NCBI RefSeq assembly: GCF_020141465.1
Contig: NZ_JAHSPD010000001.1
Coordinates: 2,834,374-2,898,373 of the forward strand
Origin: Roseovarius carneus
GTDB lineage: Bacteria > Pseudomonadota > Alphaproteobacteria > Rhodobacterales > Rhodobacteraceae
DNA length: 64,000 bases
Direction of reading: 5' to 3'
Made by a program: the position numbers and the translations under genes. The notes beneath the pieces were generated by a model that saw only the letters and a list, made by a program, of their open reading frames with translations, was not told the origin of the DNA and made no database searches. Shown one piece after another: positions 26,439 through 34,257 of this stretch. Each line of letters opens with the position of its first letter. Within the stretch, counting starts at the first letter, position 1.

Positions 26439-26867
26439 AACACACCCGTGGTGGTTGCGGACGCGGTTGAAGCCAACACCGTCGCTGCCGTTGAAGCCGG
26501 GTATCGCTAGACATTCCTGCATTACAGGTTTCACGCATGGGCCATCTATGTGGTTATAGGGCTGAGCCTTGCCTACCACGCCCAGACCCACAACATGCCC
26601 CTCACGATCCGCTCGGCGCTAACACCACTTTTCGGGCGCTGTGTGATCGGCACGCTGATCCTTGCAGCGGGTGGGAACAATCCGATGGATGCGCTGCGCA
26701 ATGCGATGATCATCGGGGCTTTGCCGTTCACCATGGTCATGGGCCTGATGTGTATCGCGCTGATCAAGGCGCTTTACCGTGACGGGCTGCGCGAGAAGCG
26801 CGGCCTGCTTGAGCAGCCCGCCGAATTGGTTGGTCCCGCCCTGGGCCCACGGCCCTTGGCGCTATGA
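26439..26867 (+). pseudogene. Decayed BCCT-family (betaine/choline/carnitine) transporter remnant
   Basis: In one frame, a segment like TFLHYRFHAWAIYVVIGL followed by PLTIRSALTPLFG matches the early BCCT transporter core. It is followed at once by LILAAGG, MIIGALPFTMVMGLM and ALIKALYRD, which belong near the C-terminus of the family. Some 300 residues that separate these blocks in intact BCCT proteins (about 500-650 aa) are missing. An in-frame TAG (26508-26510) also interrupts the reading frame. No working start codon or N-terminus is visible. It is a deletion-fused relic. Confidence 0.8.
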
Positions 26868-26872
26868 CTGAG

Positions 26873-26902
26873 CGGTGCCCCTTGAGAGGGGCGCCGTTTT
26901 TT
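26873..26902 (+). terminator. Rho-independent terminator after the BCCT remnant
   Basis: CGGTGCCCCT and AGGGGCGCCG form a ten-base stem around TGAG, with one G-U pair, followed directly by TTTTTT (26897-26902). It starts six bases after the pseudogene stop and probably served the intact transporter gene. Confidence 0.85.
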
Positions 26903-26914
26903 GTCATCCCATGT

Positions 26915-26953
26915 AAAAAGCCCCGCCCGGTATGACACCGGACGGGGCTTTTT
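26915..26953. terminator. Bidirectional terminator between degP and the BCCT remnant
   Basis: AAAAAGCCCCG and CCGG on the left pair with CCGG and CGGGGCTTTTT on the right around a short loop. The symmetric A and T tracts allow function in both directions. It lies 25 bp beyond the degP stop codon, so it probably ends the minus-strand hflK-hflC-DUF2065-degP transcript. Confidence 0.9.
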
Positions 26954-26978
26954 CGTCTTTGCGGGAGCGCGGCGTGGC

Positions 26979-28466
26979 TTATTCAGCCGCCTCCTCGACA
27001 GACAGAGCCACAAAGCGTGGCTCCCCTGCCCGCCGCACCAAAAGCAGAACCGACTTGCGGCCCGCCTCCTCTGCGGTGGCGATGCTGTCCTCAAACTCTG
27101 AGATTGAGGTCAGCACTTCCTGACCGGCCTCCACGATCACATCGCCCGCGCGCAGGCCCTTCTCATGGGCGTCAGACAGCGGATCAACATCCGTGACAGC
27201 GAGGCCTTGCGCCGACGCCTCCACCTCAAGCTGCTCGCGCAGCTCATCTGTGAGCGGGCTGACCGTGAGGCCAAGGATCAACTTCTCTGCGGGCTCGTCC
27301 GCTTCGTCCTGATCGCCCGGCTGGGCTACGGGTACAACGCCTTCGGCCTCTTCGCGGCGGCCAAGTGTGATACTCAAGGTCTGCGTGCCACCATCGCGGA
27401 AGACCACGACGCGGACTTCCTTGCCCACAGCCGTGTTGCCAACCGTGCGCACCAGACCGCGCGTGTCGTCCACTTCGGTACCATCAAAGCTGAGGATCAC
27501 ATCGCCCGCCTGCATCCCGCTGTCGGCGGCGGGGCCTTCGGGCACGTCGGTCACAAGAGCGCCTGATGCAACGTCCAGACCCATGGCCTCGGCCACATCA
27601 TCAGTGACGTCCTGAATACGCACGCCGAGCCATCCACGGCGGGTCTCGCCGAACTCCTGAAGCTGATCCACCACTTGCGTGACCACGTTCGATGCCATCG
27701 AGAACCCGATGCCGATGGAGCCGCCATTGGGGCTGAGGATCGCGGTGTTCACGCCGACAACCATGCCGTCCATGTTGAAGAGCGGCCCGCCCGAGTTGCC
27801 CCGGTTGATGGCGGCGTCGGTCTGGATGTAATCGTCATAGGTGCCGCTCAGAGCGCGGTTGCGGGCCGAGACGATCCCGGCGCTGACCGAGAAGCCCTGA
27901 CCGAGCGGGTTGCCCATCGCCATGACCCAATCGCCCACGCGGGCGGTGTCGCTGTCGCCGAAGCTGACGAAGGGCAGCGGCACATCGGTCTCGACTTTCA
28001 GAAGGGCGATGTCGGTCTTGGGGTCGGTGCCGATCACGGTCGCCTCAAGCTCTCCACCCTCGAAAAACTCGATGATGATCTCGTCGGCGCTTTCGATCAC
28101 GTGGTTGTTGGTGACGATATAGCCATCCTCGGAAATCACGAAGCCCGAGCCAAGCGCGGAGCTGCGCCGGGGGCGATCGCCGTTGCCGCTCCGATCGCGG
28201 AATTCGCGGAAGAAATCCTCGAACGGGCTGCCTTCGGGGACCACGGGGGAAGGCCCCGTGCCTGTGGCGACCACCGTGGATGTTGTGATGTTGACCACCG
28301 AGGGGCTGATCTTTTCCGCAAGATCGGCAAAACTGTCGGGGCGGGCGTTTGCAAACGTGGCTTGTGCGACCACCAGAAGGGTGGTCAGCGCGCCCAGCAC
28401 GAAGATGCGCAGCGCGCTGCGCGGCTCAGGGGCTGATGTGGCTTTGATTTGGGTTGCGAGTGTCAA
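26979..28466 (-). CDS. degP: Periplasmic serine protease Do (DegP/HtrA)
   Basis: About 495 aa. A signal anchor or signal peptide (ALTTLLVVAQATFANA) leads a trypsin-like domain with the triad His (NNHVIE), Asp (KTDIALL) and Ser (RGNSGGPL). Two PDZ domains follow, each with a GDVI motif. It degrades or refolds damaged envelope proteins. A perfect AAGGAG lies 8 bp before a TTG at 28466, which I take as the start; a GTG at 28496 is possible. It follows the hflKC-DUF2065 genes, a common arrangement in proteobacteria. Confidence 0.93.
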   Translation of the reverse strand: MTLATQIKATSAPEPRSALRIFVLGALTTLLVVAQATFANARPDSFADLAEKISPSVVNITTSTVVATGTGPSPVVPEGSPFEDFFREFRDRSGNGDRPRRSSALGSGFVISEDGYIVTNNHVIESADEIIIEFFEGGELEATVIGTDPKTDIALLKVETDVPLPFVSFGDSDTARVGDWVMAMGNPLGQGFSVSAGIVSARNRALSGTYDDYIQTDAAINRGNSGGPLFNMDGMVVGVNTAILSPNGGSIGIGFSMASNVVTQVVDQLQEFGETRRGWLGVRIQDVTDDVAEAMGLDVASGALVTDVPEGPAADSGMQAGDVILSFDGTEVDDTRGLVRTVGNTAVGKEVRVVVFRDGGTQTLSITLGRREEAEGVVPVAQPGDQDEADEPAEKLILGLTVSPLTDELREQLEVEASAQGLAVTDVDPLSDAHEKGLRAGDVIVEAGQEVLTSISEFEDSIATAEEAGRKSVLLLVRRAGEPRFVALSVEEAAE

Positions 28467-28608
28467 CTCCAAGACTCCTTTGTTGAAAAAAGGCACGGCA
28501 CAGCTGAAACCCTCTGCACCGCAATATGAATGTAATGTAGGCGGGTTTTACCCATTCGCAAAGAATGCAACATCTCGTCACGCTATGGTGATCTGATCCA
28601 GGCGCGTA

Positions 28609-28806
28609 TTATACGCCAAGAAGTATGGCAATCCAGACAAGGCAGAGCCCTGAAACGATAGACAAAAAGCCCAAGATACGGCGCGCTTCAGGCGGCATGG
28701 CACGCAACGCAAAAAGCATCTTTTCAACAAGCGAAGGGGCCAGCGCATAGACCAGCCCCTCCACAATAAGCACAAGCCCGAGGGCGAGCGCGACAATGCC
28801 AAGCAT
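28609..28806 (-). CDS. DUF2065 small membrane protein
   Basis: A 65-aa protein with two hydrophobic helices (LGIVALALGLVLIVEGLVYAL split by polar turns, and ILGFLSIVSGLCLVWIAILLG). The AMPPEARRILG loop between them is typical of DUF2065. The ATG shares one base with the hflC stop (TAATG), so it is coupled to hflC. The function is unknown; the conserved position after hflC suggests a role with the HflKC complex. Confidence 0.85.
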   Translation of the reverse strand: MLGIVALALGLVLIVEGLVYALAPSLVEKMLFALRAMPPEARRILGFLSIVSGLCLVWIAILLGV

Positions 28807-29675
28807 TAGTCAACCGTTGGCGAGTTGAAATAATCGAAGAAATCGCTGTCAGGCGACATCACGATGGTCGAGGTATCACCGCGCAGCGCAATCCGGTAGG
28901 CATTAAGCGAGCGGTAGAACGCGAAGAACTCCTCATTCGCGCCAAACGCTTCGTTAAAGACCGCGTTGCGGCGCGCATCCGCCTCGCCTCGGGTGATCTC
29001 CGCCTGACGGCGCGCATCCGAGACAAGCTCAACCTGTGTCCGGTCGGCTTGGGCCCGCACACGCTGAGCTGCCTCGTTACCGCGTGCGATCTCGTCCGCC
29101 GCCTCGCGCTCACGCTCGGCCCGCATACGGGCGAAGGTGGCGTCAAGGTTTTGGGGCGGCAGATCTGTGCGCTTGAGACGCACATCGACGATCTCGATCC
29201 CCAATTCGACCCCCTCAGGGATCGCACTGTTGCGGATGCGCAGCATAAGCGCCGCACGGTCCGAGCTCAGGATATCATTCGAGCTTACCGAGCCGAGAAT
29301 TTCCCGTGTCCGCGAGCGCAGGATCGAATCGAGCCGGTTTTCAGCCGCCGGGATGCCCCCGGTGCCGACCGCTTGGCGGAACCGCTCCACATCGGTGATG
29401 CGGTAGCGCGCAAAGGCGTCGACCACGAGGCGGCGGTCATCCAAGGGCGTGACTTCCAAAGGCTCGATATCGCGGCTCAAGATGCGGTTGTCATAACGGA
29501 CAACTTCCTGAACCAACGGCAGCTTGAAGCCGAGACCTGGCTCATCAACAACCTTGACGACCTTACCGAATTGCAAAACGAGCACGTTCTCACGTTCGTC
29601 CACAATAAAGACCGACGACAGGGCCGTGATGGCCGCAACGGCAATGACGGGCAGAATAAGAGCTGTTTTCCGCAT
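28806..29675 (-). CDS. hflC: Protease modulator HflC
   Basis: A 289-aa SPFH/band-7 membrane protein. An N-terminal anchor (ALILPVIAVAAITALSSVFIV) precedes the SPFH domain with DERENVLVLQFGKVV and EPGLGFKLPLVQEV. A charged coiled coil (REREAADEIARGNEAAQ region) follows. HflC and HflK form a cage that controls FtsH proteolysis. The ATG at 29675 comes one base after the hflK stop; the longer open frame lies within hflK. Confidence 0.94.
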   Translation of the reverse strand: MRKTALILPVIAVAAITALSSVFIVDERENVLVLQFGKVVKVVDEPGLGFKLPLVQEVVRYDNRILSRDIEPLEVTPLDDRRLVVDAFARYRITDVERFRQAVGTGGIPAAENRLDSILRSRTREILGSVSSNDILSSDRAALMLRIRNSAIPEGVELGIEIVDVRLKRTDLPPQNLDATFARMRAEREREAADEIARGNEAAQRVRAQADRTQVELVSDARRQAEITRGEADARRNAVFNEAFGANEEFFAFYRSLNAYRIALRGDTSTIVMSPDSDFFDYFNSPTVD

Positions 29676-29676
29676 G

Positions 29677-30825
29677 TTACTGGACTCCTGTGTTACGGCG
29701 CAGGTCATTGAGTGGCAGGTATGGCACGATGCCAGAGCCGCCGCCCGTTTGGTTCTCGTCGAGGATGATCTTATCCATCCCGCCCAGAACCTCTTCCATC
29801 GCCTCAAGATAGAGGCGCTGACGCGTCACTGTGGGGGCCTTGGTGTATTCCTCAAGAACGGCGGTGAAGCGGCTTGCCTCACCCTCGGCCTCGTTGACCA
29901 CACGGGCGCGATACCCTTCGGCCTCTTCCAACGTCTGAGCGGCCTGACCACGAGCCTCGGCGAGGATACGCGCGGCATAGGCGTCGGCCTCTTTCTCAAG
30001 ACGGTCACGCTGCTGCTCGGCGGCCTGCACTTCGCGGAAGGCGTCGATCACCTGTTGGGGTGGGTCAGCCTTGTCGAAGTTGACACGGATAACATTGACG
30101 CCGCTGTCATAGCTGTCGAGCGTGCTTTGGATCAGCTCCTCAAGGTTCGCGGCAATGATGCCCCGGTCCCGGTTGAGCACGGGCGCGAGCAGAGATTGCG
30201 CGATGATCTCACGCATAGCCGATTCTGACACAGCGCGGATCGTGGCCTGCGGATCACGCAGGTTGAAGAGGAACATGTCCGGATCGCTGATATTCCAAAC
30301 CACCTGAAAGTCGATATCGACCACGTTTTCGTCCGCCGTCAGCATGAGGCCAGCCTCGCTGCCGCGTGCGCCGACGCCGATATCTTCGTTTTGCTCGCGG
30401 GTCGTGACGAGCTTTTCATACGTGATGAGCGGCCATGGCGCGAGATGCGGACCCGGTGAGGTCGTCCGGTAATACTCGCCGAGGAAAAGCTCCACGGCGC
30501 GTTCTTCGGGCTTCACGGTGTAGAAGCTCGCGAACAGCCACAGACCGATCAGTGCGACAATGCCGAGACCAACTGTGCCTTTGGTCAAGACCGGGCCGCC
30601 ATCGCCGCCGCCTGCACCATTGCTGCCACTGCCACCCCCACGCCCGCCCATGAGCACGCGCAACTGGTCTTGGCCCTTTTTCATCAGCTCGTCGATTTCG
30701 GGCATTGGGGGCTTGCCCCCTCCCTCATTCGGGCGGCGTCCGCCGCGGTCGCGGCCATCGCCACCGCTTCCGCCATTCCCCGAGTTGCCGCCGCCGCCCC
30801 ACGGGCCGCCAGATGGTCCTGCCAT
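29677..30825 (-). CDS. hflK: Protease modulator HflK
   Basis: 382 aa. A Gly/Asn/Arg-rich N-terminus starting MAGPSGGPWGGGG and typical of HflK is followed by a membrane anchor (GTVGLGIVALIGLWLFASFYTV). An SPFH domain (VKPEERAVELFLGEY) and a long coiled coil come next. It partners HflC. The ATG at 30825 is preceded by an AAGGGAAAG ribosome-binding site. The upstream gor stop is at 30907, leaving about 80 bp for a promoter or leader. Confidence 0.94.
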   Translation of the reverse strand: MAGPSGGPWGGGGNSGNGGSGGDGRDRGGRRPNEGGGKPPMPEIDELMKKGQDQLRVLMGGRGGGSGSNGAGGGDGGPVLTKGTVGLGIVALIGLWLFASFYTVKPEERAVELFLGEYYRTTSPGPHLAPWPLITYEKLVTTREQNEDIGVGARGSEAGLMLTADENVVDIDFQVVWNISDPDMFLFNLRDPQATIRAVSESAMREIIAQSLLAPVLNRDRGIIAANLEELIQSTLDSYDSGVNVIRVNFDKADPPQQVIDAFREVQAAEQQRDRLEKEADAYAARILAEARGQAAQTLEEAEGYRARVVNEAEGEASRFTAVLEEYTKAPTVTRQRLYLEAMEEVLGGMDKIILDENQTGGGSGIVPYLPLNDLRRNTGVQ

Positions 30826-30906
30826 GAACGTCTTTCCCTTCTTGAAGTCCTCCGCGACAGCCTGTGCGCCGCAGTTCTGCTTAAACTGTATAGTCCGCGG
30901 CAAAAA

Positions 30907-32262
30907 TCAAGCCGTGCGCACCGGGGTTTTCATCGTAACAATTTCTTCGGAGATCGTCGGGTGCACTGCGCAGGTCCGGTCAAAATCCTCTTTGGTTGCG
31001 CCCATTTTGACCGCCACGCCTGCCAATTGGATGATCTCACCCGCGTTTGGCGCGACAATATGACAGCCCAAAACCTTGCGGGTGGCTTGGCTGACCACGA
31101 GTTTCATCAACACCCGGCTAGAGCGGCCGGCAAAGGCGCCCTGCATCGGCTTGAAAGACGTGCAATAGACCTCGATGGGCTCTTGGTCGCGGGCGTCTTC
31201 CTCGCTCAGGCCGACCGTGCCAACCTCAGGTTGGGTGAAAATCGCGGTCGGGATCAACTCATGATCGACAGGTGTGGGGTTGCCTTTGAACACGGTCTCC
31301 ACAAACGCCATGCCCTCACGGATCGCAACAGGCGTAAGGTTCACCCGGTCGGTCACATCACCAATCGCATAGACGGACGGCACGGAGGTCTGGCTGTAGT
31401 TATCAACCTCGATCTGCCCATGACGGCCCAGCGAGACGCCAGCCTCCTCCAGCCCCATGTCGGCAGTGTTGGGGTTCCGGCCCGTCGCAAAGAACACCTG
31501 CCCAAACACCTTCTCGGTGCCATTGGTGGATTTGACCCGGTAGCCGCCCTCGGCGGGACCCATATCAATGATATTGGTGCCCAGATGTAGATCAACGCCG
31601 GAGGCTTTCATTTCCTCGGCCACCAGCCCGCGTGCCTCGTCGTCAAAGCCGCGCAGGATTTGCGCGCCACGATAATACTGCGTAACTTCAACCCCCAGGC
31701 CGTTGAGAATGCAGGCAAACTCACAAGCGATATAGCCGCCGCCAATGATCAGGATCGACTTTGGCATCTCGTCGAGCAGGAAAATATCATCGCTGACCAA
31801 GGCCCCTTCCGCCCCCGGAATATCGGGCTTTACCGGACGCCCGCCCGTCGCAACCAGGATATGCTTGGCCGTGAAGCTCTCGCCGGTGCTGAGGGCGACC
31901 GTGTGCGCATCGCTCAGCCGTGCGCGGGCGTCATAGCTCACCACGCCGCTGTTTTTCAGCATGCTGCGGTAGATCTCTTCAAGCCGGTCCAGTTCAGTGT
32001 GCATCTTGCTGCGGAACCTTGGCCAGTCAAAGCCGCCCGCATGAACGGTCCAGCCATATTCCTGCGCGTCTTTCATTGCCTCGGGATAGCCGCTGGCGAA
32101 GACCATGAACTTCTTCGGCACGCAACCCCGGATCACGCAGGTCCCGCCATAGCGATCCCCCTCGGCCAGTGCCACGCGCACGCCCTCAGCGGCGGCCACG
32201 CGCGCCGCGCGCACGCCGCCCGATCCGCCCCCAATTACGAAAAGATCATAGTCAAATTCCAT
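30907..32262 (-). CDS. gor: Glutathione-disulfide reductase
   Basis: A 451-aa FAD/NAD(P)H enzyme that regenerates reduced glutathione. The FAD motif is IGGGSGG (residues 10-16) and the redox-active disulfide is Cys42/Cys47 in GGTCVIRGCVPKK. The NAD(P)H-binding motif is IGGGYIACEFA, and the C-terminal catalytic His/Glu pair is in AVHPTISEE. It lies on the same strand as rpiA (79 bp upstream) and hflKC. Confidence 0.93.
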   Translation of the reverse strand: MEFDYDLFVIGGGSGGVRAARVAAAEGVRVALAEGDRYGGTCVIRGCVPKKFMVFASGYPEAMKDAQEYGWTVHAGGFDWPRFRSKMHTELDRLEEIYRSMLKNSGVVSYDARARLSDAHTVALSTGESFTAKHILVATGGRPVKPDIPGAEGALVSDDIFLLDEMPKSILIIGGGYIACEFACILNGLGVEVTQYYRGAQILRGFDDEARGLVAEEMKASGVDLHLGTNIIDMGPAEGGYRVKSTNGTEKVFGQVFFATGRNPNTADMGLEEAGVSLGRHGQIEVDNYSQTSVPSVYAIGDVTDRVNLTPVAIREGMAFVETVFKGNPTPVDHELIPTAIFTQPEVGTVGLSEEDARDQEPIEVYCTSFKPMQGAFAGRSSRVLMKLVVSQATRKVLGCHIVAPNAGEIIQLAGVAVKMGATKEDFDRTCAVHPTISEEIVTMKTPVRTA

Positions 32263-32341
32263 CTCTGCCTTCGTGCCTCGCCTTATCTTGCAATTGTTTT
32301 TTAAGGCCCGTTTCGGCGGACCTGCATCCGGTGTCCGTGTC

Positions 32342-33130
32342 TTAGTCCATCATGTCGGTAAAGAGGTTGTCGGAGTCCACGAAATCGAGCCGGTCCGTTT
32401 GCACCGTGCCCTCGTTAATGTCGCGCAGTTCCACCTTGCCATCGCCGTGGCCGATCACGACAATATCGCAAATATCTATGAAAAGGCCATTTTCCACCAC
32501 GCCCGGCAGCTGGTTGAGCACCATGGCAAGCTGGCGTGCATTGCCGATCCGCCCCAGATGCAGGTCGAGGATATGATTGCCCTCATCCGTAACATAAGCG
32601 TGATCGCCGTTCATCCGAAGCGTCACATCCCGGCCCAGCACATCGACGGAAATCAGCATTTCCTCGATCAGCGCGCGGGTGGTTTGCCAGCCAAACGGGA
32701 TCACTTCGACCGGCAGGGGGAACGCGCCGAGATGGCCCACTTCCTTGCCCGCATCGGTGATGACGATCATCTGGTCGCTGGCCGTGGCCACGATCTTTTC
32801 TTGCAAAAGCGCGCCACCGCCGCCCTTGATCAGGTTCAGCTCATGGTCAAATTCATCCGCACCATCGATCGTCAGATCAAGCCATTTGGCCTCATCAAGG
32901 CTGATCACGTCGATGCCGACTTCGCGCGCCAGCTCCGCCGTTCGGGTGGAGGTCGGCACGCCCTTGATCTTGAGCCCATCATTGCGGACCATCTCTCCCA
33001 GACAGCGGACCATCCACGCAGCGGTGCTGCCGGTCCCGAGCCCCACGCGCATACCATCCTCGACATAATCCACCGCCCGCTTGGCGGCGACAAATTTGGC
33101 CTTATCGATGGGCGACAATTCTCCGGTCAT
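32342..33130 (-). CDS. rpiA: Ribose-5-phosphate isomerase A
   Basis: A 262-aa enzyme of the pentose-phosphate pathway that interconverts ribose-5-P and ribulose-5-P. The phosphate-binding GLGTGSTAAW, the active-site DGADEFDHELNLIKGGGGAL block (read as DGADE... and KGGGGA) and the catalytic Glu region are present. A GAGGAG ribosome-binding site lies upstream of the ATG. The family is usually about 220-235 aa; here the C-terminus is somewhat extended (VDSDNLFTDMMD). Confidence 0.94.
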   Translation of the reverse strand: MTGELSPIDKAKFVAAKRAVDYVEDGMRVGLGTGSTAAWMVRCLGEMVRNDGLKIKGVPTSTRTAELAREVGIDVISLDEAKWLDLTIDGADEFDHELNLIKGGGGALLQEKIVATASDQMIVITDAGKEVGHLGAFPLPVEVIPFGWQTTRALIEEMLISVDVLGRDVTLRMNGDHAYVTDEGNHILDLHLGRIGNARQLAMVLNQLPGVVENGLFIDICDIVVIGHGDGKVELRDINEGTVQTDRLDFVDSDNLFTDMMD

Positions 33131-33203
33131 GGCAGCGACTCCTCAGCTTTCTTGCCCGAAGGTATAGGGCTATTGCCGCCGGGGTGCGAGGGCGAAATCC
33201 GCC

Positions 33204-33314
33204 TTAGGGCAGCGCGCTGAGCGGCAGAGCAAAGAGCAGCCCCGTACACAGGAGCGCGATGATAGCAAAGCGCTTCACGGAATGGCTGATCCGGGGTCTG
33301 ATGGGGTGTTTCAT
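33204..33314 (-). CDS. Possible small membrane peptide (36 aa)
   Basis: An open frame of 36 codons from the ATG at 33314 (65 from 33401) encodes a basic start MKHPIRPR and a C-terminal hydrophobic run FAIIALLCTGLLFALPL. This is consistent with a single-pass small protein or a signal peptide without a body. Homology cannot be judged by eye and the ribosome-binding site is weak. It is listed as a candidate only. Confidence 0.3.
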   Translation of the reverse strand: MKHPIRPRISHSVKRFAIIALLCTGLLFALPLSALP

Positions 33315-33457
33315 AAGATACCTGCGCAACGTGGCCGAATGTCGGGTTAGACTGTCTTGGCACCACCCTCGCACCACGTTGGTTAATTTTGCGTAAAACA
33401 CGGATCAAATGTCGCAAATCTCAGGCTGGTGGGCGCGGCGGCGGCATAACATAGGTC

Positions 33458-34153
33458 ATGACATATCTATTGCATTACGCCCCCGATAACGCCTCTTTGA
33501 TCATCCGCCTCGCGCTGGAGGAGATTGGCCAGCCTTACCGCACAATTCTGGTGGATCGCCGCATGCAGGCGCAGCGCAGCCCAGCCTATCTCAAGCTCAA
33601 CCCCAACGGGCTGATCCCGGTGCTGGAAACGCCGGCAGGGCCTATCTTCGAGACCGGGGCGATCCTTTTGTGGCTGAGCGAGGCGCATCCCGGCACGATT
33701 GCCCCCCTGCCCGGCGCGACCGCGCGCGCGCCGTTTCTCAAATGGTTGTTTTTCCTATCGAACACCTTGCACCCCGCGCTGCGGATGCTCTTCTACACTG
33801 CCAAATATGCAGGCCCCGAGGCCGCGCATCAGGCGGCTTTGCAAGCGCAAATGCAAGCCGAGGTGCAGCGGATTCTGGCGCTTTTGGAGGGTGCGGCGGC
33901 GGGACCATTCCTGCTGGGGGCGGAGCCGTCTGCTGCGGATATGTATCTGTGCTGCATGTTGCGCTGGCTCAGCATCTATCCAAAGGGCCAGACCGCATGG
34001 TTTGATCTGGGCGCTTTCCCAAAACTGACGGCCCTTGCCGCCGCTATGGAGGCTCGCGCGGCCACCCATGCGGCGCAAAAGGCCGAAGGGCTCGGCCCCA
34101 CGCCCTTCACAGCGCCGTCCTATCCAAACCCGCCAGAAGGTTCGGCCACCTGA
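33458..34153 (+). CDS. Glutathione S-transferase family protein
   Basis: 231 aa. The N-terminal thioredoxin-like domain has YAPDNASLIIRLALEEIG, LNPNGLIPVLETP with the cis-Pro, and the glutathione-contacting FETGAILLWLSE. The C-terminal domain is all-helical with SAADMYLCCMLRWL. Substrate cannot be inferred. It is a monocistronic plus-strand gene between rpiA and a peptide-binding protein gene. Confidence 0.9.
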   Translation: MTYLLHYAPDNASLIIRLALEEIGQPYRTILVDRRMQAQRSPAYLKLNPNGLIPVLETPAGPIFETGAILLWLSEAHPGTIAPLPGATARAPFLKWLFFLSNTLHPALRMLFYTAKYAGPEAAHQAALQAQMQAEVQRILALLEGAAAGPFLLGAEPSAADMYLCCMLRWLSIYPKGQTAWFDLGAFPKLTALAAAMEARAATHAAQKAEGLGPTPFTAPSYPNPPEGSAT

Positions 34154-34257
34154 CGATTGCACACGCCGTGCGTCATCCGCGCAGGGATATGTGATTTGCC
34201 TTCATTCTTCACATGATGGAAAAAGGACACACCCACGCCGCCTGAGGAGAGCCTTAC

